Of a stretch of DNA of 64,000 nucleotides, positions 18,793 through 26,652 are shown piece after piece (the first letter of the stretch is position 1; each line of letters starts with the position of its first letter). Origin of the DNA: Serratia marcescens (GTDB lineage Bacteria > Pseudomonadota > Gammaproteobacteria > Enterobacterales > Enterobacteriaceae). Below the pieces are notes generated by a model, which did no database searches, had not been told where the DNA came from, and saw only the letters and a list, made by a program, of their open reading frames with translations. Position numbers and translations under genes: made by a program. The DNA lies in contig JADMXW010000012.1 in assembly GCA_015548865.1 (NCBI GenBank), positions 81,045 through 145,044 of the forward strand, in the 5' to 3' direction.

Positions 18793-19477
18793 CAGCGTAA
18801 AGCTCCTGTGGACGAATAAAGGGGGCTTTACTGTTCACACTGTCGTAATAGCGCACCAGCCAACCGGCAGTTCGGCTCAGACACAGCAATAGCGTATTCA
18901 TGAGTCTTTGCATATAGACAGCCCATGGGGTGGGTTGGCTACAGATACGATGCCCAATTCTCAGTAACCGGTGCTCTTGCGCATAGCGAGCAATTGCCAG
19001 TCCTATTGTTGCGAGTAGGAAGGCGGAAACTGGCAGTGGGCCATTAAATGCCGCTCTCGTGAACTTTCCTGAGACGAAGGCATCCAGTACAGAACGGATC
19101 TGTGTATCTACTGGGTCAATATCTGGGGCGTGCGTAAAGGGAAGTGAAGGTAATTCGCTGATCAGTACAATGTAGAGCGCAACCAGCCGTTTGATGACAA
19201 GTACGCTTGCTGAATGGGTTTTTCCCATCAAAAGAAGCACGGTCACATCGGGGAAGTCTGCGTGCTCAGCCAACGTGGTAACGTCATGTCCAGGATAGGT
19301 TATCTGGGATGCAACCGGATCTATTCTGCTTATATTACGGTGAGACATTGCAGTGTGAAGTAATCCTTCATCATGTATGCACAATGAGGTATGGCATTGT
19401 AGAGGGTTGAGCACAAGCGGGTTATCTGCCTGTTCAATCTCAAAGCAGTCCGACCGACTGTGGTGATATGACTTCAT
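18779..19477 (-). CDS. Miniaturised citrate-synthase-like protein
   Basis: 232 residues that read as a compressed citrate synthase fold. The N-terminal part ITYPGHDVTTLAEHADFPDV with VTVLLLMGK (59-86) matches the small strand-helix lead of citrate synthases. GPLPVSA (146-152) sits where GPLHGGA normally holds the first catalytic His, which here is Pro. IGHRICSQPTPWA (174-186) matches the GHRVYK..DPRA segment with its His. SRTAGWLVRYYDS and IRPQELY (201-227) match the C-terminal signature. The usual NVDFYSG segment with the catalytic Asp is missing, and full-length enzymes have about 370-430 residues. Enzymatic citrate synthesis therefore looks unlikely. Strong GGAGG ribosome site, 15 bases after the preceding stop. 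Family assignment is from motif order only. Confidence 0.6.
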   Translation of the reverse strand: MKSYHHSRSDCFEIEQADNPLVLNPLQCHTSLCIHDEGLLHTAMSHRNISRIDPVASQITYPGHDVTTLAEHADFPDVTVLLLMGKTHSASVLVIKRLVALYIVLISELPSLPFTHAPDIDPVDTQIRSVLDAFVSGKFTRAAFNGPLPVSAFLLATIGLAIARYAQEHRLLRIGHRICSQPTPWAVYMQRLMNTLLLCLSRTAGWLVRYYDSVNSKAPFIRPQELYADEKK

Positions 19478-19492
19478 AATATTCCCTCCCTT

Positions 19493-20983
19493 TTAGTTGC
19501 ATACGGCATCAATGCCGTTGTGCTTTTCGGTGAGGTATTGCCTGACCGCGTTTTCGATGTGGTTGGCAAAGGTATTCAATCTTAACCACTGCTGAGTGAG
19601 TCCCTGGTGTTTCCCTGCCATGAGTTGAACACACTGTACTTCCTCTTCTGCCGTTAATTGGGAGGCATGGTTAAGCAGGGCAGATGTAAGTTCACAGCCA
19701 GAGAAATAGGCAATGACCTCAGCCCGGTTTTCGGGATAGTGATGGCTTTGTAATTGCTGGAAAGGGCGAAGGCAGCCGTGATCGGCCAGTTTTATCATCA
19801 GGCTCAGCAGATAATGCGCGCGCTGACCATAGCATCCAGTTACCAGGTATCCGCGTGCTACCTGGCGAATAGTATAGAGGTTGTTCATAATGGCATTCAC
19901 GTTCTCCGTCTGGCTGCTACCCTGGGCAAAGCAGAATGGGCCAGCGAGGTGGCGTGTACCGTTGAGCAGGCCATAGCGACGAAATGTCGGATATTGCCGG
20001 ATGTTGCTAAGGCTATAGACGGATAGAGTCAGCTTTTCGAATCTGTGCTGTATGCGTCGGACTTGTTCGAGAGTGGGGTGATCCACACAGTCGAACATCA
20101 CCATGAGGTCAATATCAGAATCAGGCCGCATGTCGCCGCGTGCAGCGCTACCGTGCAGATAGAGTGACAACAGGCGATCGCCGAAGGCGGCTTGCAACGC
20201 ATCAACGATCGGTGACGTTACGGTGTGAATCTCCGCAGGGGGCGCTTCGGCGCGTTGGGTTATCACTCTCTGGGTATCCGGGTAGCCAGCGGTAATATGC
20301 TGTGCGTAACACTCCGCAATGGCGCTCAACCGTGCGGCGGCGGTGCGAAAGCTTTCTGCATTCTCCAACAGTGTACGTTCAAAAGACTGCCAGTGGCTGT
20401 TGGCATAGGTTAACCAGCGTATATCTTCTTTGTTCATTCCCGCGACAGGCAGAGGGCAATGATGACGGGTTTCCAGCAACCCTAGCAATTTGCTGAGCCC
20501 ATTTTCGACATATCGCATTGCCCAACCCAACTGGCGGACGCCCCAAACGTGTGTCTTTGTTGGCAAATCGCGCAGATAGTAGAGGCGGGCAATATGGGTG
20601 GTGGCAAAGACCGCTTGCCGTAATGCGTCCGAGTAATCGGGTTCGCATACCGAAAGCACATGCTCTATTTGTGAGTTACGGTAGTGCCAAGGACAAGCGT
20701 TGAATTGCCAGAGACCGTGTGCCGGGTAGCTGGCTAGTTCTCTTTCCGTGAGGTAATTCAGAGACAATTCGGGAAATTCAGCCTGCAGATACTGAGCTGC
20801 TAATACTGTTTCTTCACCGTAATCTTCGTTTACGATCAGATAGTAATGGCCTACCGCCCGCGATGAGTAATCAGGTTGCCGTAAGAAGGCATCCGTTTCT
20901 GCGATACCAGAGAGATTATTACTAAACAGATATTTAGCGGTGTTACAGAGATATTGCTTACGGGCGTCTGTTTTTTGATTCAT
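19493..20983 (-). CDS. Nucleotidyltransferase-domain protein with large N-terminal extension
   Basis: 496 residues. The central MNT-type nucleotidyltransferase motif is clear: YLHGSAARGDMRPDSDIDLM, with GS at 278-279 and the metal-binding acidic pair Asp290/Asp292. Such domains transfer NMPs to small molecules or proteins (antibiotic-modifying, MNT antitoxin and GlnE-like families). The first 230 residues do not match a family I can name. Residues 45-90 (GHYYLIVNEDYGEETV, then LNYLTERELASYP) resemble the strand order of a second, degenerate nucleotidyltransferase domain without the GS...DxD residues; this is inference. The C-terminal 180 residues are helical (HEPN-like in position). The ribosome site is weak. 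It follows an AT-rich 320-base gap and leads into the citrate-synthase-like gene 15 bases on. Confidence 0.65.
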   Translation of the reverse strand: MNQKTDARKQYLCNTAKYLFSNNLSGIAETDAFLRQPDYSSRAVGHYYLIVNEDYGEETVLAAQYLQAEFPELSLNYLTERELASYPAHGLWQFNACPWHYRNSQIEHVLSVCEPDYSDALRQAVFATTHIARLYYLRDLPTKTHVWGVRQLGWAMRYVENGLSKLLGLLETRHHCPLPVAGMNKEDIRWLTYANSHWQSFERTLLENAESFRTAAARLSAIAECYAQHITAGYPDTQRVITQRAEAPPAEIHTVTSPIVDALQAAFGDRLLSLYLHGSAARGDMRPDSDIDLMVMFDCVDHPTLEQVRRIQHRFEKLTLSVYSLSNIRQYPTFRRYGLLNGTRHLAGPFCFAQGSSQTENVNAIMNNLYTIRQVARGYLVTGCYGQRAHYLLSLMIKLADHGCLRPFQQLQSHHYPENRAEVIAYFSGCELTSALLNHASQLTAEEEVQCVQLMAGKHQGLTQQWLRLNTFANHIENAVRQYLTEKHNGIDAVCN

Positions 20984-21303
20984 GATAAATATGGATCCAT
21001 TTGCTTGGCGTTATTAATTAGGGCAAGAACGTCAGGGGTTTACTCAGTGGTGACTTTGTTAGTGATAAATACGTACTTAACCCTATTTCCTATAACGTGT
21101 TTTGATAATAGTTTATGATCGTCTTCCTGATGATTATCTCTGTGTCTCATCGGAAAATTTTCATGTGAAAAATTAGCTGATATATTGAAACCTGTTTTTT
21201 GATAATGTGCGTAATAATCACCTCATCTGCTATAAAACATAGGTCAGACGATATGGTGTGAAAGGTCATAATCGTATTTTACCGGTATCTCTATTAAATG
21301 AGG
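20984..21303. other. AT-rich intergenic stretch inside the unknown operon
   Basis: 320 bases, noticeably AT-rich, between the thiamine-diphosphate-like gene and the nucleotidyltransferase gene. No ORF with a ribosome site is seen. A separate promoter for the three downstream genes may be here. Confidence 0.4.
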
Positions 21304-22020
21304 TTAGTGTGTTTGGAATGCTTTTTCTGGCGCATCAGGTGGGTCGCATATACCGGTAACCTTTGTTGTTAACACACAATTGACCATAGCGTACAGGGTG
21401 AAATTAACTGGATTGAATTCAGTCAGACGGCTATCCGCTTCTGATCGATCAGGGTGCTGATAAGATTTAATGAGACCAACTGACGGATCCAAGAGCACCA
21501 CAACCGCGGATAACGAATACCGTACTCGCGTTTCGAGCTCCTGGCTGGTGGAGTTAACTCCACCATTGCCGCAAAAGGCGATGGCTCGCGTTTTCGAAGC
21601 ACATATCTGTGCTGCCATCGCAGCAGGAAGGCCAAACTTGACACTGCCGCAGATGTTGGAACACAAAAAACGATTTGCGTCATAGCCAACCAAAATCATC
21701 AAATAGATATCCTCAACGCGTTCTTGCAGCACGGGGGGATGATATGCGCCATCCAGATATTTATTGGTAGACCTCAGAACTTGAGGGTGCTCATCGGGTA
21801 TCGTACCTTTGGCTACAAGAGAACAGATGATTGACGCATGGATCTGTTGTGTAAAACGGTAGATGCTCATCTGCGCATTATTTCGCATAACCTGATTACT
21901 AATGACAGCACTAAAGGATTTATCAACGCTTATCGCTTCAGCTTCACCACTAATAATACCGACACATTTTTTTACGCCCATGTTATACATGGCTTTTAGG
22001 AACACTTCATTAAATCGCAT
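21304..22020 (-). CDS. Miniaturised thiamine-diphosphate-enzyme-like protein (acetolactate-synthase fold remnant)
   Basis: 238 residues from the ATG at 22020 (GGAG seven bases upstream). The N-terminal 70 residues resemble the PYR domain of acetolactate-synthase-like enzymes (MYNMGVKKCVGIISGEAEAI, then IYRFTQQIHASIICSLVAKG). From about 95 on, the sequence jumps to the PP domain (VKFGLPAAMAAQI, RAIAFCGNGGVNSTSQELET, RVRYSLSAVVVLLD). The middle domain of about 300 residues is missing. The cofactor residues look lost: the GDGG metal motif is GNGG (151-154), the following Asn that normally coordinates metal (LNDNGYG) is replaced (LLDPSVG), and the PYR-domain Glu position reads RNNA. The reading frame is uninterrupted, so this is either a repurposed fold or a young remnant. 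It may be first in the operon. Family assignment is from motif order only. Confidence 0.55.
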   Translation of the reverse strand: MRFNEVFLKAMYNMGVKKCVGIISGEAEAISVDKSFSAVISNQVMRNNAQMSIYRFTQQIHASIICSLVAKGTIPDEHPQVLRSTNKYLDGAYHPPVLQERVEDIYLMILVGYDANRFLCSNICGSVKFGLPAAMAAQICASKTRAIAFCGNGGVNSTSQELETRVRYSLSAVVVLLDPSVGLIKSYQHPDRSEADSRLTEFNPVNFTLYAMVNCVLTTKVTGICDPPDAPEKAFQTH

Positions 22021-22516
22021 TTTCAACTCCCGCTCGTTAGACCTGTGGGATAATTACAGTTTCAAAGATGCCAGGTATATTGGGTAACTATCTTGAATAA
22101 CTTCACTTGTCAAGAATTGTATTTCTCTCTTGAGGGTTGTAAAGAAATCAAAGGCCGTTATCTTATCGGATAACGTTTAGTAAAATAGTCAAGCTTGGCA
22201 ATACGGAGTATATATGCCATACATCAATGAAAAATAAACATCAGGTAAAATAAAATAATTACCATTAACGGCGGGGTGAGCTTCAGCGCTTATTATTACT
22301 TCGAAATGTAATATGTGATTTGGCGAAATTGATTGATTTTCTACATTTTATATATTCACAGTGATAATGGTATTCAATTGGTGATCATATTAAACAAATA
22401 TGAAAGTTACGATTTTCTCCCTTCATTAGTAGAAGAAAGATATCTCTTAAGTCAACATCATATTATAATACCTTCATTCTTAATCCCAAAAATGGGTTTG
22501 CCGCAACGAGAGCAAC
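22021..22516. other. AT-rich divergent intergenic region
   Basis: About 500 bases, strongly AT-rich compared with neighbours, between the divergent thiamine-diphosphate-like gene and nikR. A 70-codon frame at 22333-22545 has no ribosome site and overlaps nikR, so I do not call it. Promoters for both directions must lie here; none is clear enough to mark. Confidence 0.4.
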
Positions 22517-22915
22517 ATGCAACGACTGACGATCTCCATGGATGACGAACTGGCGCAGGACTTTGACGAGCTAATGCGTCGTAAAGGGTATGCCAACCGC
22601 TCTGAAGCGTTTCGTGATATGTTGCGCCGTGAATTGGGTGAAATGACTCTCGAGCAGGATAAGCAAGGTCATTGTGTCGCGATATTAAGTTACATTTACG
22701 ATCATCATGAGCGCCAACTTTCCAGCCGTCTGGCAGAGATGCAGCACGATCACCATGGGCTGACCGTTTCAACCATGCATGCTCACCTCAGTCATGATGA
22801 GTGCGTAGAAACCTTGATCTTACGCGGGACAACGGCCCAAGTGGAGGTTTTTGCCGAGTCGGTTATGGCGCAAACTGGTGTGCGCCATGGGCGGCTTAAT
22901 CTGATACCGTGCTGA
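22517..22915 (+). CDS. nikR: NikR, nickel-responsive repressor
   Basis: Ribbon-helix-helix repressor that binds DNA when loaded with nickel. The N-terminal MQRLTISMDDELAQDFDEL with NRSEAFRDMLRREL is the DNA-binding domain. The C-terminal ACT-like domain keeps the square-planar nickel site: His77, then MHAH giving His88 and His90, then Cys96 (E. coli 76, 87, 89, 95). Length 132 residues. It lies upstream of, and in the same direction as, the methyltransferase-nikABC genes. A palindromic candidate operator is found at 23014-23044. Confidence 0.95.
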   Translation: MQRLTISMDDELAQDFDELMRRKGYANRSEAFRDMLRRELGEMTLEQDKQGHCVAILSYIYDHHERQLSSRLAEMQHDHHGLTVSTMHAHLSHDECVETLILRGTTAQVEVFAESVMAQTGVRHGRLNLIPC

Positions 22916-22922
22916 AATCTCT

Positions 22923-22985
22923 CGCTATAGCCGTCATTCTTCGCGTTGCAGGTGCGTTGTGCAATGCGAATTATTTGGGGTGTAA
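22923..22985. repeat. Intergenic repeat copy B1 (short)
   Basis: Starts TATAGCCGTCATTCTTCGCG with TTGCAGGTGCG and ends GCGAATTATTTGGGGTGTA. The two ends are those of the longer copies at 36682 and 40285, so this is an internally deleted member of the same repeat family. Confidence 0.6.
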
Positions 22986-23013
22986 AGTGGACAGGAATTA
23001 AGCAAGATCAAAG

Positions 23014-23044
23014 AAGTATGATTTTTTTTAAAAACTTCATACTT
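23014..23044. promoter_or_regulatory. Candidate NikR operator
   Basis: A perfect eight-base inverted repeat AAGTATGA / TCATACTT separated by 15 bases. It closely resembles the NikR consensus GTATGA-N16-TCATAC from E. coli nikABCDE, with a spacer one base shorter. It lies about 280 bases upstream of the methyltransferase-nikABC genes, implying nickel-dependent control of the whole set, methyltransferase included. Confidence 0.75.
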
Positions 23045-23124
23045 GATGGTTAAACCACCTGCATCAATCTGTTATAAATCGCCACACAATAACAACCTCT
23101 TCCCCTTTGGGCTTGGTGCACAAA

Positions 23125-23270
23125 GCACGTCATACCCGTCATATTTCACGTTGCAGATGCGTCGGTTTCGTTTGCTCACTTGAATAGCTTATCTGGGTAA
23201 GTTATTCGGCACTGACGAACCTCATCAATACTGGTTGCCTTCCAGTAACGCGAATTATTTAGGGTGTAGT
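23125..23270. repeat. Intergenic repeat copy B2
   Basis: Begins ATACCCGTCATATTTCACG with TTGCAGATGCG and ends CGCGAATTATTTAGGGTGTA. The interior shows GAATAGCTTATCTGGGTAAG. Same family as the copies at 5545, 36682 and 40285. Together with B1 it occupies much of the 407-base nikR-methyltransferase gap. Confidence 0.65.
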
Positions 23271-23322
23271 CGATATCGTGTTGGCGCATTCGGCCTGAAC
23301 GGCGTTTAACAGGAATGACCGA

Positions 23323-24120
23323 GTGAGCTCGATACTTGCTGAAGACAGTGACCTTGTCGTTGACGAGAATACCGCATTAAATCAGGACGTCCAGCGCTAT
23401 TGGACGCATCGCGCAGCCGATTATAGCCATATCAACGCCGCCGAGCTGGCAAACGCCAAGCGTGCACGTTGGCTGAAAAAAATCATGGAATATGCGCCGA
23501 ATTCCCCTCTGTTGCGCGTATTGGATATTGGCACCGGGCCAGGATTTTTTGCCGTGACGTTAGCGTTGGCTGGGCACCGAGTGACTGCCGTGGATATGAC
23601 GGAAGCGATGCTCTCGGAAGCCCGTACCAATGCGGCCCATTATGGTGTTCATGTCGATTTTATCTCCGCCGATGTGCATGCGATGCCGCTGGTTGATAAT
23701 CAGTTCGATCTGATCGTAACGCGTAACGTGACCTGGAATTTGGCTGAGCCGCTGCGGGCTTACCGAGAGTGGCATCGTCTGTTAGCCCCCGGTGGCCGCC
23801 TGCTTAATTTCGATGCCAACTGGTATCTGCAACTGTTCGATGAATCCTCACGCCTCGGTTATCTTGAAGATCGTGCCAATGCGCGTTATCTCGGATTGGA
23901 CGATCACTATGTCAATACGGATACCAGCGCTATGGAGGCGATAGCGCGTCAACTGCCGCTCAGCCGCGAACACCGCCCAGAGTGGGATACTCAGGCGTTG
24001 CTCAAGTGCGGCTACCATAAAATCACGCTGGATATGCGCGTTGGTGACACCCTGTGGGATGAAACAGAAAAGGTTAACTATGCCTCGACACCGATGTTTA
24101 TGGTGTGTGCAGAAAAGTAG
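23323..24120 (+). CDS. Class I SAM-dependent methyltransferase linked to nickel uptake genes
   Basis: 265 residues with a standard Rossmann methyltransferase core: motif I VLDIGTGPGFFAVTLA, motif II VTAVDMTEAML, then ISADVHAMPLVDNQFDLIVTRNVTW and RLLAPGGRLLNFD. It resembles UbiE/BioC-type small-molecule methyltransferases; the substrate is unknown. Start GTG at 23323 after AGGA. It sits nine bases before nikA and downstream of a NikR-type operator, so it is probably co-regulated with nickel import. One inference is that it makes or modifies a small nickel chelator taken up by NikABC. A second ATG further in cannot be excluded as the start. Confidence 0.8.
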   Translation: MSSILAEDSDLVVDENTALNQDVQRYWTHRAADYSHINAAELANAKRARWLKKIMEYAPNSPLLRVLDIGTGPGFFAVTLALAGHRVTAVDMTEAMLSEARTNAAHYGVHVDFISADVHAMPLVDNQFDLIVTRNVTWNLAEPLRAYREWHRLLAPGGRLLNFDANWYLQLFDESSRLGYLEDRANARYLGLDDHYVNTDTSAMEAIARQLPLSREHRPEWDTQALLKCGYHKITLDMRVGDTLWDETEKVNYASTPMFMVCAEK

Positions 24121-24129
24121 GGAGAGGGT

Positions 24130-25698
24130 ATGAGGCTGATAACCGGGATTTGGCTGGCGGTGTCGATTCTGCTCAGTATCGGGAGTGTGGCTGCACAAAC
24201 GCCTTCGACGCTTAATTATGCCAGCACCAAGGATATTCGAGATATCAACCCGCATCTCTACAGCGGCGAGATGGCGGCGCAGAATATGGTGTTTGAGTCG
24301 CTGGTGGTCAATACAGACAATGGCGTGCAACCCTGGCTGGCGGAGCGCTGGACTATTTCGCCGGAGGGTAAAACCTACACTTTTTATCTGCGTCAGGGCG
24401 TTACTTTTAGCGATGGTGAGCCGTTCAACGCTCAGGCCGTAAAGCTGAATATTGATGCGGTGCTGGCCAATTATCAGCGTCATGCTTGGTTAGAGTTAGT
24501 ACGACAGATTGAGCGCGTTGAGGTCGTGGATGATACCACGGTGGCACTTCACTTACGCCATCCTTACTACCCGACATTGGTGGAACTTGGGCTCACGCGC
24601 CCGTTCCGTTTCATCTCACCGAAAAACTTTATCAACGGCCAGACTAAAGATGGTGTGAGCGGTTACGCGGGCACAGGCCCATGGCTGTTGAGTGAACAGG
24701 TGAAAAACCAGTATGCGATTTTTAGCGCAAATCCGCACTACTGGGGGACAGCACCAAAATTACAACGCGTAGTCTGGCGGGTGATTCCCGACAGGCAAAG
24801 CATGTTGATGGCATTCGAAAAGGGGGATGTTCAACTGATTTTTGGTGCCGATGGCGACATGTTGGACGGTGACAATTTTGCTGCGCTGCAAGCGGCGGGG
24901 CGTTTTAAAACGCTGATAAGTGCACCTATTGCCTCGAGGGCTCTGGTGTTGAACAGCAGCCGACCAGCGTTATCTGACAGGCATGTGCGCGTAGCGTTGC
25001 AATATGCAGTGGATAAACAGGCCATTGCGCAAGGGGTGATGTCTGGTAGTGAAAGCGTGGCTGACACGCTGCTGGCACGCACGGTCCCTTATGCCAATAT
25101 TGCCGATTTGCCTATTTATACGTTTGACAGTGCGCGGGCAGCGGTGTTGCTGGATGACGCCGGATGGGTGTTGCCCAAAGGCGCGGCACAGCGAGAAAAG
25201 CAGGGCGTTCCGTTACGTCTGTTGTTTTCCTACAACAGTAACAATGCGGGTGAACGGCAGATTGCTGAGGTGGTTCAGAGCGATTTCAGGCAGATTGGCG
25301 TCACTGTCGATCTCCTGGGCGAAGAAAAACAGGCGTATCTGGACAGGCAGAAGTCTGGCGATTTTGATATTCAGTACTCACTTTCCTGGGGTACGCCTTA
25401 CGATCCACAATCCTATGTGTCATCTTTCCGAATCCCGGCACACGCGGATTATCAGGGGCAAAAGGGATTGCCAAATAAAGCAGAGATTGATGCTGCTATT
25501 GGTGCTGTATTGATCGAACCAGACGAAGTGAAGCGCCAGACGCTGTATCGCCAGATTTTTTTGACGCTGGCGCAGGAAGGGGTATATATCCCACTGACCT
25601 ACTCGCGCACCAAAGCGGTATTCAGTCCGGCGTTACAAGGGGTGTCATTTAACCCCTCTCAGTATGAAATCCCCTTTGAAAAGATGTCTTTTCATTAG
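24130..25698 (+). CDS. nikA: NikA-like periplasmic nickel-binding protein
   Basis: Substrate-binding protein of a peptide/nickel ABC importer, 522 residues against 524 for E. coli NikA. The signal peptide is clear (MRLITGIWLAVSILLSIGSV, AAQ). Family stretches match NikA closely: INPHLYSGEMAAQNMVFE, QRHAWLELVRQIERV, PFRFISPKNF, GTGPWLL, PYDPQSYVSSFRIPAHADYQ. The His in that last stretch corresponds to the NikA His that helps bind the nickel chelate. Followed after 15 bases by nikB. Nickel rather than peptide specificity is supported by nikR and the operator upstream. Confidence 0.88.
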   Translation: MRLITGIWLAVSILLSIGSVAAQTPSTLNYASTKDIRDINPHLYSGEMAAQNMVFESLVVNTDNGVQPWLAERWTISPEGKTYTFYLRQGVTFSDGEPFNAQAVKLNIDAVLANYQRHAWLELVRQIERVEVVDDTTVALHLRHPYYPTLVELGLTRPFRFISPKNFINGQTKDGVSGYAGTGPWLLSEQVKNQYAIFSANPHYWGTAPKLQRVVWRVIPDRQSMLMAFEKGDVQLIFGADGDMLDGDNFAALQAAGRFKTLISAPIASRALVLNSSRPALSDRHVRVALQYAVDKQAIAQGVMSGSESVADTLLARTVPYANIADLPIYTFDSARAAVLLDDAGWVLPKGAAQREKQGVPLRLLFSYNSNNAGERQIAEVVQSDFRQIGVTVDLLGEEKQAYLDRQKSGDFDIQYSLSWGTPYDPQSYVSSFRIPAHADYQGQKGLPNKAEIDAAIGAVLIEPDEVKRQTLYRQIFLTLAQEGVYIPLTYSRTKAVFSPALQGVSFNPSQYEIPFEKMSFH

Positions 25699-25713
25699 GT
25701 CTGGGCGAGCGTA

Positions 25714-26652
25714 ATGGGGCGTTATGTTCTGTATCGGCTGCTGTTAATGGTGCCATTGATGCTGCTGATTACCGTTGTCACGTTTTTGCTTGTTCAACTC
25801 TCTCCTTCCGATCCGGCTGAGGTGGCCTTACGCGTCAATATGATCGTCCCGACGCCGGAGGCCATTGCCGCGCTTCGTCTGGAATTGGGGCTGGATGCGC
25901 CTTTGTGGCAGCAATATCTGCGTTGGTTGGTGCGCTGCGTGCAATTAAACTGGGGTACATCATTTGTAACGCGCACGGCAGTCAGCCATGAACTAGCGCA
26001 AGCCCTGCCCGCAACGCTGTGGTTGGCGGCAACGGCGCTGGCGATGATTGTGACGTTATCGCTGGCGATCGCATCCCTGTGTGTAGTGAGCGCTGGGCGT
26101 TGGCCAGATAAGCTGCTGCGTGCTGGCCTGTTTTTTCTGACTGCGATGCCTAATTATTGGGTGGGGTTGCTGCTTCTTTGGTTGCTGGCGGTGAAATGGC
26201 AGTGGTTTCCGGTGGGCGGTATCGATGCGCCAGGGGCCGTTATCCTGCCTGCGTTGACGTTGGCGCTAGGTTATCTCGGCACTTATGTGCGCCTGCTGCG
26301 TGCCAATATGTTGGCACATTTGCACCAACCTTATGTCGATTATGCGCGCGCGCGCGGGTTAAGCTCGCGTCGTATTCTGTGGCGCCATGTCCTTGTGAAT
26401 GCCCTTTATTCGCCATTGGTCGCGCTCGGCATGAGTATCCCTAAGCTGTTTGCCGGCACGCTGATAATTGAGAATATTTTTTCCTGGCCGGGGCTGGGGC
26501 GTTTGTGTATTTCGGCTATCTTTCAGCGTGATTACCCGATGATTCAGGCCTATGTGCTGTTAATGGCGTTGTTGTTTGTGGTGGGGAATTTTCTCATCGA
26601 TATTCTGTTGATGTGGCTTGATCCTCGTTTACGTCGTGGGGTGGCGGCATGA
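25714..26652 (+). CDS. nikB: NikB-like ABC permease
   Basis: First membrane subunit of the nickel importer, 312 residues, with about six hydrophobic segments. It carries the ABC-permease EAA-type loop (YVDYARARGLSSRRILWRHV) that contacts the ATPases, and the family ending FLIDILLMWLDPRLRRG. It overlaps nikC by ATGA (26649-26652). Confidence 0.88.
   Translation: MGRYVLYRLLLMVPLMLLITVVTFLLVQLSPSDPAEVALRVNMIVPTPEAIAALRLELGLDAPLWQQYLRWLVRCVQLNWGTSFVTRTAVSHELAQALPATLWLAATALAMIVTLSLAIASLCVVSAGRWPDKLLRAGLFFLTAMPNYWVGLLLLWLLAVKWQWFPVGGIDAPGAVILPALTLALGYLGTYVRLLRANMLAHLHQPYVDYARARGLSSRRILWRHVLVNALYSPLVALGMSIPKLFAGTLIIENIFSWPGLGRLCISAIFQRDYPMIQAYVLLMALLFVVGNFLIDILLMWLDPRLRRGVAA

Noticed and set aside
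17431..22020. Possible phosphonate, opine-metallophore or siderophore cluster
   Set aside because: No PEP mutase, nicotianamine-synthase-like, opine dehydrogenase, NRPS or NIS synthetase gene is present; the component folds alone do not justify the label.
22333..22545. 70-codon frame upstream of nikR
   Set aside because: AT-rich, no ribosome site, and its end overlaps the nikR start in another frame.
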